Assembly: GCF_016629525.1 (NCBI RefSeq)
Contig: NZ_AP024269.1
Location: 4,352,001-4,416,000, forward strand
DNA: 64,000 bases
Reading direction: 5' to 3'
From: Kaistia sp. 32K
Lineage (GTDB): Bacteria; Pseudomonadota; Alphaproteobacteria; Rhizobiales; Kaistiaceae
The notes below the pieces were generated by a model, which did not search any database, was not told where the DNA came from, and saw only the letters and a program-made list of their open reading frames with translations. Every line of letters begins with the position of its first letter. Positions within the stretch are counted from its first letter, which is position 1. Made by a program: the position numbers and the translations under genes. This document shows, in pieces, positions 8,662 to 17,585 of this stretch.

Positions 8662-9596
8662 TCACGCTCGCCAATATCGAAGCCGCCGCCAAGCGGATCG
8701 CCCCGCATATCCGCCGCACGCCGACCATCCGCGCCGAGGCGCTCGCCGAACCGGTGACCGAGGCGACGCTGTCGCTGAAGCTCGAAAGCCTGCAGCCGAC
8801 CGGCTCGTTCAAGGCGCGCGGCGCCACCAACAAGCTGCTGACCACGCCGAAGGAAGAGCTCGCCGGCGGCGTCGTCACTGCCTCGGGCGGCAATCACGGC
8901 CTGGCGACGGCGCGCGCAGCAAAGCTCGCCGGCGTGCCGGCGACGATCTTCGTGCCGAAGAGCATCACGCCGGCCAAGGTCGAGAAGCTGAAGCGCTGGG
9001 GCGCCACCGTCGAGATCATCGGCGACATCTGGAACGAGACGAACCTGCACGCCCTCGCCTTCGCCAAGGAGAACGGCGCCGCCTATTTCCACCCCTTCGC
9101 CGACGCCAACGTGATCGCCGGCCAGGGCACGATCGGGCTTGAGCTGCTGGAAGAAATCCCCGACGTCGACACCGTGCTGGTGGCGATCGGCGGCGGCGGC
9201 CTGATCTCCGGCATGGGCGTCGCCATCAAGGCGCTGAAGCCGTCGGTCCGGATCATCGGCATCGAGCCGGAGGGATCGCCGACGCTGAAGGCGTCGCTCG
9301 ATGCCGGCCGCGTCGTCCGCCTGCCCTCCGTGACGAGCCGCGTCGCCACCATGTCCTGCGCCGAGACCGATCCGGGCGTGTTCGAACTGGTGCGCGACCA
9401 TGTCGACGACATCGTGCTGATCCCGGACGAAGCGATGCTCGAGGCGAGCCGCTGGCTCTGGTTCGAGATGGGCATCGCCGCCGATCTCTCCGGCGCCGCC
9501 GCGATCGCGGCGCTCCGCACCGGCGTTCTAAGCTTCCCGGCCGGCCATTCCGTCGGCGCGCTGGTCTGCGGCGCCGGTCCCGACGCGCTGGTCTGA
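8658..9596 (+). CDS. PLP-dependent threonine dehydratase-like enzyme (EutB-like)
   Basis: 312 residues, fold type II PLP enzyme. The Schiff-base lysine is Lys52 in TGSFKARGA. The phosphate-binding glycine loop is IGGGGLISG at about 176-184. It has no C-terminal ACT regulatory domain, so it resembles catabolic threonine/serine dehydratases or EutB rather than IlvA. The start at 8658 overlaps the stop of the deacylase, which implies coupled translation and a shared pathway. It probably eliminates water or ammonia from a hydroxy-amino acid released by the upstream deacylase (inference). Confidence 0.8.
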   Translation: MITLANIEAAAKRIAPHIRRTPTIRAEALAEPVTEATLSLKLESLQPTGSFKARGATNKLLTTPKEELAGGVVTASGGNHGLATARAAKLAGVPATIFVPKSITPAKVEKLKRWGATVEIIGDIWNETNLHALAFAKENGAAYFHPFADANVIAGQGTIGLELLEEIPDVDTVLVAIGGGGLISGMGVAIKALKPSVRIIGIEPEGSPTLKASLDAGRVVRLPSVTSRVATMSCAETDPGVFELVRDHVDDIVLIPDEAMLEASRWLWFEMGIAADLSGAAAIAALRTGVLSFPAGHSVGALVCGAGPDALV

Positions 9597-9796
9597 TCGA
9601 TCCCGCTGGCGCGCGATCGCCGGCAACGACGAAAGCGCATCGGCCGCGGCCGCTGCGCTCCTCCCCCTCCCGCGCGCCTTTTCTTTTCCCGGCGACTGGC
9701 CCAAGAATGCGCGCTCCGTTATGCCGAGGGTCGGGAACGGGACCGCATCCGGGCGTGGCAACAACGCCGACGGCGGTCCAGGGAGGAAGAGCCGCC

Positions 9797-10720
9797 ATGG
9801 GCTTCGAGCGCAGATTCGCGCCTGATTTCGAGGTCATCGTCTGTGCGCCATCGGAATCCTTTCGCTGGAACGTGCACGATTACCCCCACCATCTCGCCAA
9901 ATGGCACCACCACCCCGAATACGAGCTGCACCTGATCCAGGAGAGCTCCGGCGAGATGATGATCGGCGACTATGTCGGCGATTTCCGCCCCGGCAGCCTG
10001 GTGCTGACCGGGCCCGGCCTGCCGCATAACTGGGTGAGCGCCATCCTGCCCGGCGCCCGCGTTCCCGATCGCGACATGCTGATCCAGTTCAGCCCTGCCT
10101 TCGCCGACAAGGTGGTCGCCCTCTGTCCGGAGTTTCAGGATCTCGGCGCGCTGTTTTCCGACGCGGCGCGCGGCGTCGAATTTTCCGGTGAGACGGCGGA
10201 GGCCGGCCGTCGCCTGCTGCGCGAGATCGGCGCGGCCAACGGGCCGCAGCGCCTGGTGCTGTTCCTCGAGCTGATGGCAGCGCTTGCCGGGAGGCCGGAG
10301 GAGCGCCGGATTCTCTCCCGCGCGGCCGCGGGCGATGTCGCCCCGCCGCGCGCCTCCGGCAAGCTGGAGGTCGCGATCCACCACATCTCGGAGAACTACG
10401 CCACGCCGATCCGCCTGGCGCAGGTCGCCGGGCTCTGCGGCATGGAGGCGAGCGCCTTCTCGCGCTTCTTCAAGAAACAGACGGGCCATACCTTCGCCCG
10501 CTACGTGAACGGCACCCGGGTCCATTCGGCCTGCAATCTGCTGAGCCGCACCGACAAGCCGGTCACCGACATCTGCTTCGAGGTCGGCTTCAACAACGTC
10601 GCCAATTTCAACCGGCAGTTCGTCCGGATCTGCGGCCGCTCGCCCTCGGCCTATCGGCGCGATTCCCGCCGGATCGGCACGATCCCGCGCCGGGACCCGG
10701 CGACCGAGGCGCGGGCGTAG
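9797..10720 (+). CDS. AraC-family regulator with cupin sensor domain
   Basis: 307 residues. The N-terminal cupin-type sensor carries KWHHHPEYELHLI at 35-47. The C-terminal AraC/XylS double helix-turn-helix occupies about residues 190-295 (ISENYATPIRLAQVAGLCG, then DKPVTDICFEVGFNNVANFNRQF). GGGAGG precedes the ATG at 9797. It stands alone in its orientation: the eutB-like gene ends 200 bases upstream and the TRAP operon converges on it. The 9597-9796 gap shows no gene. The target is unknown; either neighbour is possible. Confidence 0.85.
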   Translation: MGFERRFAPDFEVIVCAPSESFRWNVHDYPHHLAKWHHHPEYELHLIQESSGEMMIGDYVGDFRPGSLVLTGPGLPHNWVSAILPGARVPDRDMLIQFSPAFADKVVALCPEFQDLGALFSDAARGVEFSGETAEAGRRLLREIGAANGPQRLVLFLELMAALAGRPEERRILSRAAAGDVAPPRASGKLEVAIHHISENYATPIRLAQVAGLCGMEASAFSRFFKKQTGHTFARYVNGTRVHSACNLLSRTDKPVTDICFEVGFNNVANFNRQFVRICGRSPSAYRRDSRRIGTIPRRDPATEARA

Positions 10721-10763
10721 GGGTCGGGGCCAGACGCGCCGAGCCTCAGCCGGGACATGCCTC

Positions 10764-10796
10764 CCAAAAAGAAAGGGCCGCTCCGAAGAGCGGCCC
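10764..10796 (-). terminator. Rho-independent terminator of the TRAP operon
   Basis: A perfect 9-bp stem GGGCCGCTC/GAGCGGCCC (10775-10783 and 10788-10796) with a CGAA tetraloop. Read on the minus strand it is followed by TTTCTTTTTGGG, a classic U-tract. It lies 25 bases past the stop of the DctM-like gene. Confidence 0.8.
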
Positions 10797-10820
10797 CATA
10801 TTCGTTGCGGTTCCGACGGC

Positions 10821-12101
10821 TCAAAGCCCCATCACGCCCGGCAGCCACAACACCGTCTGCGGCACGAAGGTGATGATCAGGAGCACGGCGAGCACGATGC
10901 CGACGATCGGCAGGCTGGCCCAGATCACATCGCGCATCGGCACCTTGGCGATCGACTGCGTGATCAGCAGGTTAAGGCCGAGCGGCGGATGGATCAGGCC
11001 GACCATCAGGTTCAACACGATCACCAGGCCGAAATGCGTGGGGTCGATGCCGAAGCTGGTCGCCGCCGGCAGGAAGATCGGCACCAGGATGATCGTCGCC
11101 GGGGTCGAATCGAGGAACATACCCGCGACGAGGAAGACGAGGTTGACGATCAGCAGGAATTCCCAGGGCGACAGCTGCGCCCCATGCAGCAGGGCCTGGA
11201 TGTCGCGCGGAATGCCGTGCACGACGACCAGATAGGCGATGAACGACGAGACCGCGACGACCAGCATGATGTTGGCCGTCTGCAGGCCGGCATCGGTCAG
11301 CATGCCGGGGAACTGCGCCCACTTGAACTCGCGGTGGATGACCCAGCCGACGAAGATCGCGTAGAGCACCAGCACCGCGCCGAGCTCGGTGACGGTAAAG
11401 AGCCCGCCCTTGGCGCCGACGATCAGCAGCAGCGGCATGGAGAGCGCCCAGACGCTGCCCTTGAACTGGCGGCCGATGACGCCCCAGGGCTGGCGGCCGC
11501 GCGCCGGCAGGTTCCGCTTCTTGGCATAGAGGATCACATAGGTGATCAGCGCCATGGCGATCAGCAGGCCCGGGATATAGGCGCCGACGAACAGCTTGGT
11601 GATCGAGACCTGGGCGATGACGCCATAGATCACGAGCGGGATGCTCGGCGGAATGATCGGGCCGATGACCGCCGCGCCGGCGGTGAGCGCCGCCGCGAAG
11701 CCGCCGGTGTAGCCCTGCTTGCGCATTTCCGGGATCAGCAGCGCGCCGCTCGCCGAGGCGTCGGCGACGGCCGAGCCCGAGATGCCGGCCAGGAACACGT
11801 TGGTGCCGACATTGACGACACCCGACGAGCCGCGGATGCGGCCGAGCGCCGAGGAGAAGAGGTCGACGACGCGCGTGGTGATGCCGCCGCTGTTCATCAC
11901 CAGCGCGGCGAGGATGAAGAAGGGCACCGCGAGCAGCGGGAAGGAATCGATGCCGTTGACCATCTTCTGGGCCAGGATGAAGCCCGGCATGCCCCAGATG
12001 GCGACGATGACCAGCGCCGCGACGCCGAGCGCGACGGCGATCGGCACGGCGAGCAGGGTCAGCACCAGGAAGACGGCGGCAAGAACGCCAAGCATCATCA
12101 T
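10821..12101 (-). CDS. TRAP transporter large permease (DctM-like)
   Basis: 426 residues, very hydrophobic with about 12 helices, the usual DctM size. Family patterns visible include PFFILAALVMNSGG near residues 54-67 and VGTNVFLAGISGSAVADASASG near 96-118. It forms the sodium-coupled channel with the small subunit. Three consecutive Met codons start the protein, and the first overlaps the stop of the DctQ-like gene. It is the last gene of the binding protein-small-large operon and ends at the hairpin at 10775-10796. Confidence 0.92.
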   Translation of the reverse strand: MMMLGVLAAVFLVLTLLAVPIAVALGVAALVIVAIWGMPGFILAQKMVNGIDSFPLLAVPFFILAALVMNSGGITTRVVDLFSSALGRIRGSSGVVNVGTNVFLAGISGSAVADASASGALLIPEMRKQGYTGGFAAALTAGAAVIGPIIPPSIPLVIYGVIAQVSITKLFVGAYIPGLLIAMALITYVILYAKKRNLPARGRQPWGVIGRQFKGSVWALSMPLLLIVGAKGGLFTVTELGAVLVLYAIFVGWVIHREFKWAQFPGMLTDAGLQTANIMLVVAVSSFIAYLVVVHGIPRDIQALLHGAQLSPWEFLLIVNLVFLVAGMFLDSTPATIILVPIFLPAATSFGIDPTHFGLVIVLNLMVGLIHPPLGLNLLITQSIAKVPMRDVIWASLPIVGIVLAVLLIITFVPQTVLWLPGVMGL

Positions 12102-12640
12102 GACGGGAGGCTTTCGGTCGGAGCGGCATGGCCTTCGGCCAGGGCCTTGGCCCGCGCCTCGCGCGCGGCGGCGGCGGAGGGCGCCAGGATGCGCTCGATG
12201 ATGAAGAACAGGCCGAGGCCGGCGAAGGCGAGGATCGAGCCGTAGAACCAGGCGAAGGGCAGACCCGTCGCCGGCGCGATCTTCTGGCCGACGACGATCA
12301 TCAGATGGCGGGCATAGATCACCAGCATGACCAGGAAGGCGGCGGTGGCGAGGTCGATCAAAATGCCGAGCCGCTTGAACAGGTCGGCGTTCAGCCGGTC
12401 ATGCAGGAAATCGATGACGATCAGCTCGCGGCGGCTGATCAGCAGGGCGGCGCCGAGGAAGGTGAGCCAGATGAAGAGGAGACGGGAGATTTCCGCCATC
12501 CCCGGCGTCGCCGCGCCGATGAAGTAGCGCGAGAAGACCTGCACGCAGACGAGAAGGACGATCGCGAGCAGCATGGCCCCGACCAGGAAACTGAGCAGCC
12601 GGCGCAAGAGATCACCGACCCGGACGAGGATGCTTGTCAT
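12098..12640 (-). CDS. TRAP transporter small permease (DctQ-like)
   Basis: 180 residues with four predicted helices, including the conserved second-helix region VFSRYFIGAATPGMAEISRLLFIW. It joins the binding protein to the large subunit. The C-terminal tail is Ala/Arg-rich and charged. Its stop overlaps the first codon of the DctM-like gene, which indicates coupled translation. Confidence 0.88.
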   Translation of the reverse strand: MTSILVRVGDLLRRLLSFLVGAMLLAIVLLVCVQVFSRYFIGAATPGMAEISRLLFIWLTFLGAALLISRRELIVIDFLHDRLNADLFKRLGILIDLATAAFLVMLVIYARHLMIVVGQKIAPATGLPFAWFYGSILAFAGLGLFFIIERILAPSAAAAREARAKALAEGHAAPTESLPS

Positions 12641-12661
12641 CGATACCCCCAGGGGAGAGAA

Positions 12662-12685
12662 GCCCGCCGCGCCGAGGCGGCGGGC
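12662..12685 (-). terminator. Stem-loop between dctP-like and dctQ-like genes
   Basis: Perfect 9-bp stem GCCCGCCGC/GCGGCGGGC with a 6-base loop and no U-tract. Its position right after the binding-protein gene suggests an mRNA-stabilising or attenuating structure that keeps binding-protein levels above permease levels (inference from comparable transporter operons). Confidence 0.55.
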
Positions 12686-12691
12686 CGGGTC

Positions 12692-13648
12692 TTACTGGAC
12701 CGCGCGGATCTTGGCGATGATCGGCTCGAGCGCCGGATCGTAGCTCGCCTCCTTGGCCTTCTCCATGAAGGGCGCGAGGTCGGGCTTGTGCACGATGACG
12801 CCCTCGGAGACGAGCTTCTCGAGCACGGCGGCCTGCGCCTCGTTGGTGTAGCCCTTGTACCAGTCGGCGCTGGCGTCGGCGGCGGCGTGGATCGCGTTGC
12901 GGGTGCGCTCGTCCTGGGCCTGGTACCAGTCGGCATTGCACATGAAGCCCATGGTCTCGGCCATGTGATTGGTCATGACCAGATGCTTGGCGACCTCGTA
13001 GAAACGCTTGTCCTGGATGGCGAAGAGCGGCTGCTCGACGCCGTCGACGACGCCCTGCTGGATGGCCGTGTAGACCTCCTCGAAGGCGACGGTGGCCGGA
13101 TTGGCGCCGAGCGCGCGGATCGATTCGATATAGGCCGGGATGCCGGGAGCGCGGACCTTGCGGCCCTGCAGGTCATCGAGGCTGTCGGCGGGCTTGGTCA
13201 CCAGGAACTGGCGGAAGCCGTGATAGGCCGGGCCGACGACGCGGAAGCCGGCGTCCTTGGCGATCGAATCCAGGATCTCCTGCCCGACCGGGCCGCGCCA
13301 GATGCGGAAGAAATGATCCTCGTCGCGGTAGAGATAGGCGACGCCCTCGACATTCGCGGCCGGATGGAACGAGCCGAGCACGCCGACGCTCTCATACATG
13401 CACTCAAGCACGCCGCCCTTCACCTGCTCGACCATCTCGTCGACGGTGCCGAGATGCGATCCCGGGAACAGCTCGATCGCGACGTCGCTGCCGAGGTCAG
13501 CCTCGAGCTTGTCCTTGAAGACCTGCATGGCCTTGGTGTCCGGGCTGTCGTCGGAGCCGGCGCCGCCGACGCGGATCGTCACGCCGGCTTGCGCCGACAC
13601 GGTCATGAGCGCCGCGACGCAGGCGGCGGCGAGAAGCGTCTTCAGCAT
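12692..13648 (-). CDS. TRAP transporter substrate-binding protein (DctP-like)
   Basis: 318 residues. The Sec signal peptide is at 1-21 (MLKTLLAA...SAQA). The mature domain carries the DctP-family pattern LQGRKVRAPGIPAYIES with the Arg that usually binds the ligand carboxylate. The ATG at 13648 has GAGGGAAA upstream; the longer frame to 13687 would add charged residues before the signal peptide. The ligand is likely a carboxylate. The neighbouring aminotransferase suggests an amino or oxo acid, which is inference. Confidence 0.88.
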   Translation of the reverse strand: MLKTLLAAACVAALMTVSAQAGVTIRVGGAGSDDSPDTKAMQVFKDKLEADLGSDVAIELFPGSHLGTVDEMVEQVKGGVLECMYESVGVLGSFHPAANVEGVAYLYRDEDHFFRIWRGPVGQEILDSIAKDAGFRVVGPAYHGFRQFLVTKPADSLDDLQGRKVRAPGIPAYIESIRALGANPATVAFEEVYTAIQQGVVDGVEQPLFAIQDKRFYEVAKHLVMTNHMAETMGFMCNADWYQAQDERTRNAIHAAADASADWYKGYTNEAQAAVLEKLVSEGVIVHKPDLAPFMEKAKEASYDPALEPIIAKIRAVQ

Positions 13649-13757
13649 TCTGTATTTCCCTCGTTGGTTCTTTTTATTCCGGCACACCGCAGGCGCACGC
13701 GCCGGCCGGCGCAGTCAAGGACGTCTCGTTGCTTGCGGTTGGATCAACAAACGATAC

Positions 13758-13770
13758 TCGATTATTGATA
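13758..13770. promoter_or_regulatory. Putative GntR operator, copy A (TRAP promoter)
   Basis: TCGATTATTGATA is identical to 15314-15326, and 11 of 13 positions match 15445-15457. It is an imperfect dyad in a short AT-rich island of the otherwise GC-rich 13688-13858 gap, 110 bases upstream of the TRAP binding-protein start. Confidence 0.6.
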
Positions 13771-13858
13771 GTCCGCAAGTCACTCTCATTCGCACCGGGC
13801 TGCCCGATATTAAGGCAACGCCGCGATCCGGCGCTCGGCCACCGCCGCGGCGCAGGCC

Positions 13859-15178
13859 TTAGGCGATCTCGCCGATCGTGTCGTCGAGCGCGTCGACGAG
13901 CTGGTCGATCTCGGCCTCGCTGACGATGAAGGGCGGCGTGATCTGGATGTGGTCGCCGCCCTGGCCGAAATTGGCGCCGGGCACGCCGCCGCCGACGATG
14001 ACGCCGCGATCCTTCATGCCGGCGACGAGCCGCGAGGTGAAGTTCTTCTCGGCCGCGAACGGCGCGCGCGTCGCGCGGTCGGCAACGAATTCGACGCCGG
14101 CATAGAGGCCGCGCCCGCGCACTTCGCCAATGCAGGGATGGCGCTGCTGCAGATCGTTCAGCCGGGCATGCAGATGCTTGCCGATCGTGCCGGCGCGGGT
14201 GAACAGGCCCTCCTTCGACATGATGTCGAACACCTGCTGGCCGATGAAGCACGAGGTCGGGTGGCCGCTATAGGTGAAGCCGTGCACGAAGCGCTTGCGG
14301 CTCTCGCGGAAGAAATTGGTGATCTTGTCGTTGATCAGCACCGCGCCGAGCGGCGCGTAACCGCTGCCGATCGCCTTGCCACAGGTGATCATATCGGGGA
14401 CGACGTCCCAATCCTGGATCGCGAACGGACGACCGGTGCGGCCGTAGCCGGCCAGCACTTCGTCGGCGACGAAGAGAATGCCGTAGCGATCGCAGATCTC
14501 GCGGATGCGCTTGTAGTAGTCGGGGCGCGGCACGAGGCCGGAGGCGGTCGTGCCGACGATCGTCTCGGCAAAGAAGGCGGAGACAGTCTCCGGCCCCTCG
14601 AGATTGATCGCCCGCTCCAGCTCGTCGGCGCAATCGAGCGTGCAGCCGCCTTTGTCCTTGCAGTAGGCGCAGCGATATTCGTAGGGCGGCGCGATGTGGA
14701 TCACCGGCAGCATGTAGGGCGTATAGGGCGCCCGCCAGCTGGTGCGGCCCGACAGCGACAGCGTCGCGATCGTCACGCCGTGATAGCTCTGCCAGCGCGA
14801 GATGATCTTCTGGCGCTGCGTGTCGCCGCGCTCGAGATGATACTGGCGCGCCAGCTTCAGCGCCGTCTCGTTGGCCTCTGAGCCGCCCGAGACGAAATAG
14901 ACGGATTCGATCCCCTTCGGCGCGACGGAGAGGATCGATTTGCCGAATTCTTCCTGCCAGGGCGTCGTGAACTGGGCGGAATAGGCGAAGGTCACCGCAT
15001 CGCCGGCCGCGGCAAGCGCCTGGTAGATCTCGGTGCGGCCGTGGCCGATGCCGACGACGCCGGCGCTGCCCATGCCGTCGAGATAGGACTTGCCGTCGGC
15101 GTCATAGAGATAGACGCCGCTGCCGCGCACCGCGGTCGGGAGCTCGCTGGCATAGTCCCTGGAAAAAATCGACGACAC
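13859..15178 (-). CDS. Class III (omega) aminotransferase
   Basis: 439 residues, normal for the family. The PLP lysine is about Lys268 in CGKAIGSGYAPLGAV, and the cofactor-anchoring Asp lies in FVADEVLAGYGRTG. A GTG start at 15178 is used because AGGAGAG lies five bases upstream. An unusual Cys-rich insert (CAYCKDKGGCTLDC) occurs near the middle. Enzymes of this group transfer amino groups between an amine or beta/omega-amino acid and pyruvate or 2-oxoglutarate. It lies between the TRAP operon and a GntR gene that probably controls both. Confidence 0.88.
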   Translation of the reverse strand: MSSIFSRDYASELPTAVRGSGVYLYDADGKSYLDGMGSAGVVGIGHGRTEIYQALAAAGDAVTFAYSAQFTTPWQEEFGKSILSVAPKGIESVYFVSGGSEANETALKLARQYHLERGDTQRQKIISRWQSYHGVTIATLSLSGRTSWRAPYTPYMLPVIHIAPPYEYRCAYCKDKGGCTLDCADELERAINLEGPETVSAFFAETIVGTTASGLVPRPDYYKRIREICDRYGILFVADEVLAGYGRTGRPFAIQDWDVVPDMITCGKAIGSGYAPLGAVLINDKITNFFRESRKRFVHGFTYSGHPTSCFIGQQVFDIMSKEGLFTRAGTIGKHLHARLNDLQQRHPCIGEVRGRGLYAGVEFVADRATRAPFAAEKNFTSRLVAGMKDRGVIVGGGVPGANFGQGGDHIQITPPFIVSEAEIDQLVDALDDTIGEIA

Positions 15179-15313
15179 CTGGCTCTCCTGCTGGGCGGTC
15201 GCCGCCGGTCTCGCGGCGGCAATGGGGCGGCAATGGACGGCTCGGGCGGCAGCCCCGCCGGGGCCGCCTCCGGGCGGCGCGCAACATCCTTCGGGACTGG
15301 AACGCTGTCAATA

Positions 15314-15326
15314 TCGATTATTGATA
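15314..15326. promoter_or_regulatory. Putative GntR operator, copy B
   Basis: TCGATTATTGATA, identical to copy A. With two preceding bases, TATCGATTATTGATA is a 12-of-15 palindrome. It lies 136 bases upstream of the aminotransferase start. Confidence 0.6.
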
Positions 15327-15444
15327 AAATCCGCATGCAAAAGGACAGGATCTTGCCGCGCCACGACCAGGCCGCGCACCCGCTCGAGACAACCCGCAAA
15401 AGATGCGGGACGGCAGAATTCCCGGCCTAGTCGTGGTCGGAATA

Positions 15445-15457
15445 TCGTTTATTGTTA
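15445..15457. promoter_or_regulatory. Putative GntR operator, copy C
   Basis: TCGTTTATTGTTA differs from copies A and B at two positions. It lies 153 bases upstream of the GntR gene and may allow autoregulation. Confidence 0.5.
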
Positions 15458-15609
15458 GTTTTCAACGCCGGCGACGCACCGGCGGACCAACGAAGCGGGC
15501 TTGAGCGCATGACGGATCGGCACGGGATGAAGCGGACGGCGCACCGGAATGCGGACGTCGGCGCCGATTGCGGGGCCGGATGGCCCGCGACCCAGTCGGC
15601 GGGAGCCGC

Positions 15610-16284
15610 ATGATGGCCCGTCCGAGCAAGAAGCTGGTATCCGGCGACACCCATGCGAGCCTCGAATCCGAGATCGGCGGCGCGTTGCGCGCGGCTATCC
15701 TCGACGGCGAGCTCGCGCCCGGCGCCCGCCTGATCGAGCTCGATCTCGCCAATCGCTTCAACGTCAGCCAAGGCACCATCCGCGCCGCGCTGAAGTTCCT
15801 GCAGGCGGAAGGGCTGGTCGAATACCGCCCCCGTCGCGGCAATTTCGTCATCACCGTCGAGAAGGCCGACGTCTACGAGATCTCGATGCTGCGCGAGGCG
15901 CTGGAATCGCTCGGCGCCCGCCTCGCCGCCAAGCGGATCGACGATGCCGGCCGGAAGGCGCTGGAGGCGCTGCTGCAGTCGATGCGTGCAGCGGCACAGT
16001 CCGGCAATCGCGCCAAGCTGATCGAGCTCGACTTCGAGTTCCACCGCACCGTGATCGAGATCTCCGGCCATCGCCGGCTGATGGAGGTCTACAACCGCCT
16101 CGAAGGCCAGACGCGCATGTTCCTGCGGCTGACCGACCGCTTCTACAGCGACCCGCACGACATCATCGAGCTGCACGCGCCCCTCGTCAGCGCGATCTGC
16201 AACGGCGACGCCGAGGCGGCGTTCCAGCTCGCCAACCGCCATGCCGACGCGGATGCCGAGGACCTGATCGAAAGCATGCGCTGA
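15610..16284 (+). CDS. GntR-family regulator, FCD (FadR) subfamily
   Basis: About 224 residues. An N-terminal winged helix-turn-helix (LANRFNVSQGTIRAALKFLQ, about residues 47-66) is followed by an all-helical FCD ligand domain with metal-binding pattern residues (D..FHR and the later H.P). GGGAG at 15601-15605 favours ATG 15610 or 15613. It is divergent from the aminotransferase and precedes the RbsABC-type importer. Three matching AT-rich dyads nearby suggest it controls the TRAP operon, the aminotransferase and itself. Confidence 0.82.
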   Translation: MMARPSKKLVSGDTHASLESEIGGALRAAILDGELAPGARLIELDLANRFNVSQGTIRAALKFLQAEGLVEYRPRRGNFVITVEKADVYEISMLREALESLGARLAAKRIDDAGRKALEALLQSMRAAAQSGNRAKLIELDFEFHRTVIEISGHRRLMEVYNRLEGQTRMFLRLTDRFYSDPHDIIELHAPLVSAICNGDAEAAFQLANRHADADAEDLIESMR

Positions 16285-16434
16285 CCGCGCGCCGCGATAC
16301 CAGCGCCGCGCGCACCTTCCCCAACGTCTTCCTGGGCCGGCCAATCCGATTGACCGGCCATTCCCCCTATGCGAGCCTGAGATATGAGCCGCAAAGAGAC
16401 GCGCTGAAGCGGCAGGCTCTGGGAGGAATACGCC

Positions 16435-17448
16435 ATGAGGAAATCGCCCATTCTGGCGGCGCTCGCCCTGCTGTGTCTGGCCGGCACCGCCTATGCCGAT
16501 ACGTCATCCAAGAAGATCGCCTTCTCCAACAACTACGCCGGCAATTCCTGGCGTCAGGCGATGCTGAAGAGCTACGACATCATCACCAAGAAGGCGGTCG
16601 CCGACGGCATCGTCGCCGCGTCCGACGTCTTCACCACCGCCGACCAGGAAGTGCCGACCCAGGCGGCGCAGATCCAGAACCTGATCCTGCAGGGCTATGA
16701 CGCCATCGTCATCAACGCCGGCTCGCCGGACGCCTTGAACGGCGCCGTCAAGCAGGCCTGCGACGCCGGCATCGTCGTCGTCTCCTTCGACGGCATCGTC
16801 ACCGAGCCCTGCGCCTATCGCGTCGTCGTCGACTTCAAGGCGATGGGCAAGGAACAGGTCGCCCAGATGGCGAAGTTCCAGCCGAAGGGCGGCAATCTGC
16901 TCGAGATCCGCGGCCTCGCCGGCACCTCGATCGACGAGGCGATCCACGCCGGCATCCTCGAAGGCGTCGCCGCCAACCCGCAGTTCAAGATCGTCAACTC
17001 GGTCACCGGCAACTGGGACCAGACGACGGCGCAGAAGGCCGTCGCCACCGTGCTGCCCTCGCTGCCCGAGATCGTCGGCATCGTCGACCAGGGCGGCGAC
17101 GGCTATGGCGCGGCGCAGGCCTTCGCCGCCGCCGGCAAGCCGCGTCCGACCATCATCCTCGGCAACCGCCAAGACGAGCTCGCCTGGTGGAAGGAACAGA
17201 AGGCCAAGGACGGCTACCAGACCTGGTCGTCCTCGATCGCGCCGGGCGTTTCCTCGCTCGCCTTCTGGGTTGCCCAGCAGGTGCTCGACGGCCGCACCGA
17301 TATCCCGCACGACCTTCTGGTGCCCTATCTCGCCTTTACCCAGGAGGACTTCGAGGCCGCCCTGCCGAACATTCAGGAAGGCGGCGTCGCCACGCATGAA
17401 TACACCCAGGCCGACGCGATCGAAGCCATCAAGGCGAACATCAAGTAG
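16435..17448 (+). CDS. Periplasmic sugar-binding protein (RbsB-like, Peripla_BP_4)
   Basis: 337 residues. The signal peptide ends near residue 21 (TAYA before DTSS). The mature domain begins KIAFSNNYAGNSWRQAML, the typical opening of CUT2 binding proteins, and contains QIQNLILQGYDAIVINAGSPDALNGAV. GGGAGGAA precedes the ATG. It is the first gene of an importer with ATPase 17586 and permeases 19076 and 20056. The 137 bases after it hold a repeat and a strong hairpin. The substrate is unknown. Confidence 0.9.
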   Translation: MRKSPILAALALLCLAGTAYADTSSKKIAFSNNYAGNSWRQAMLKSYDIITKKAVADGIVAASDVFTTADQEVPTQAAQIQNLILQGYDAIVINAGSPDALNGAVKQACDAGIVVVSFDGIVTEPCAYRVVVDFKAMGKEQVAQMAKFQPKGGNLLEIRGLAGTSIDEAIHAGILEGVAANPQFKIVNSVTGNWDQTTAQKAVATVLPSLPEIVGIVDQGGDGYGAAQAFAAAGKPRPTIILGNRQDELAWWKEQKAKDGYQTWSSSIAPGVSSLAFWVAQQVLDGRTDIPHDLLVPYLAFTQEDFEAALPNIQEGGVATHEYTQADAIEAIKANIK

Positions 17449-17455
17449 GCCGCGC

Positions 17456-17500
17456 GAGCGTTTTCGAGCGAAGCGGTTCGCGGGAAGAAGACGCGACCCG
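17456..17500 (+). repeat. Rhizobiales-type intergenic repeat, copy 1
   Basis: Begins GAGCGTTTTCGAGCGAAG and ends in ACGCGACCCG. It aligns with the reverse complement of 37571-37622 across 45 bases with two mismatches, but lacks an internal TCGACAC. It starts 8 bases after the binding-protein stop codon. I recognise the core as a common dispersed repeat of Rhizobiales intergenic DNA. Confidence 0.75.
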
Positions 17501-17511
17501 GCAATGCGGTA

Positions 17512-17547
17512 GAGCCTTTCCCGTTTCCAGGAAGCGGTGAAAGGCTC
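17512..17547 (+). terminator. Stem-loop between binding-protein and ATPase genes
   Basis: GAGCCTTTC (17512-17520) pairs with GAAAGGCTC (17539-17547), and the inner CCGTTTCC pairs with GGAAGCGG across one bulge. This gives a nearly continuous 17-bp stem. With no U-tract it more likely limits read-through or protects the upstream mRNA than terminates fully. Confidence 0.55.
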
Positions 17548-17585
17548 CAGCTGCCCTCCTGCCATGGAATCGAATGCGGGTTGGA

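Larger units (their letters stand above)
15179..15609. promoter_or_regulatory. Divergent promoter region of aminotransferase and GntR genes
   Basis: No credible gene is seen in these 431 bases. The region holds copies B (15314-15326) and C (15445-15457) of the putative GntR operator, each in an AT-rich pocket. Copy B probably serves the leftward aminotransferase and copy C the rightward regulator. Confidence 0.55.
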
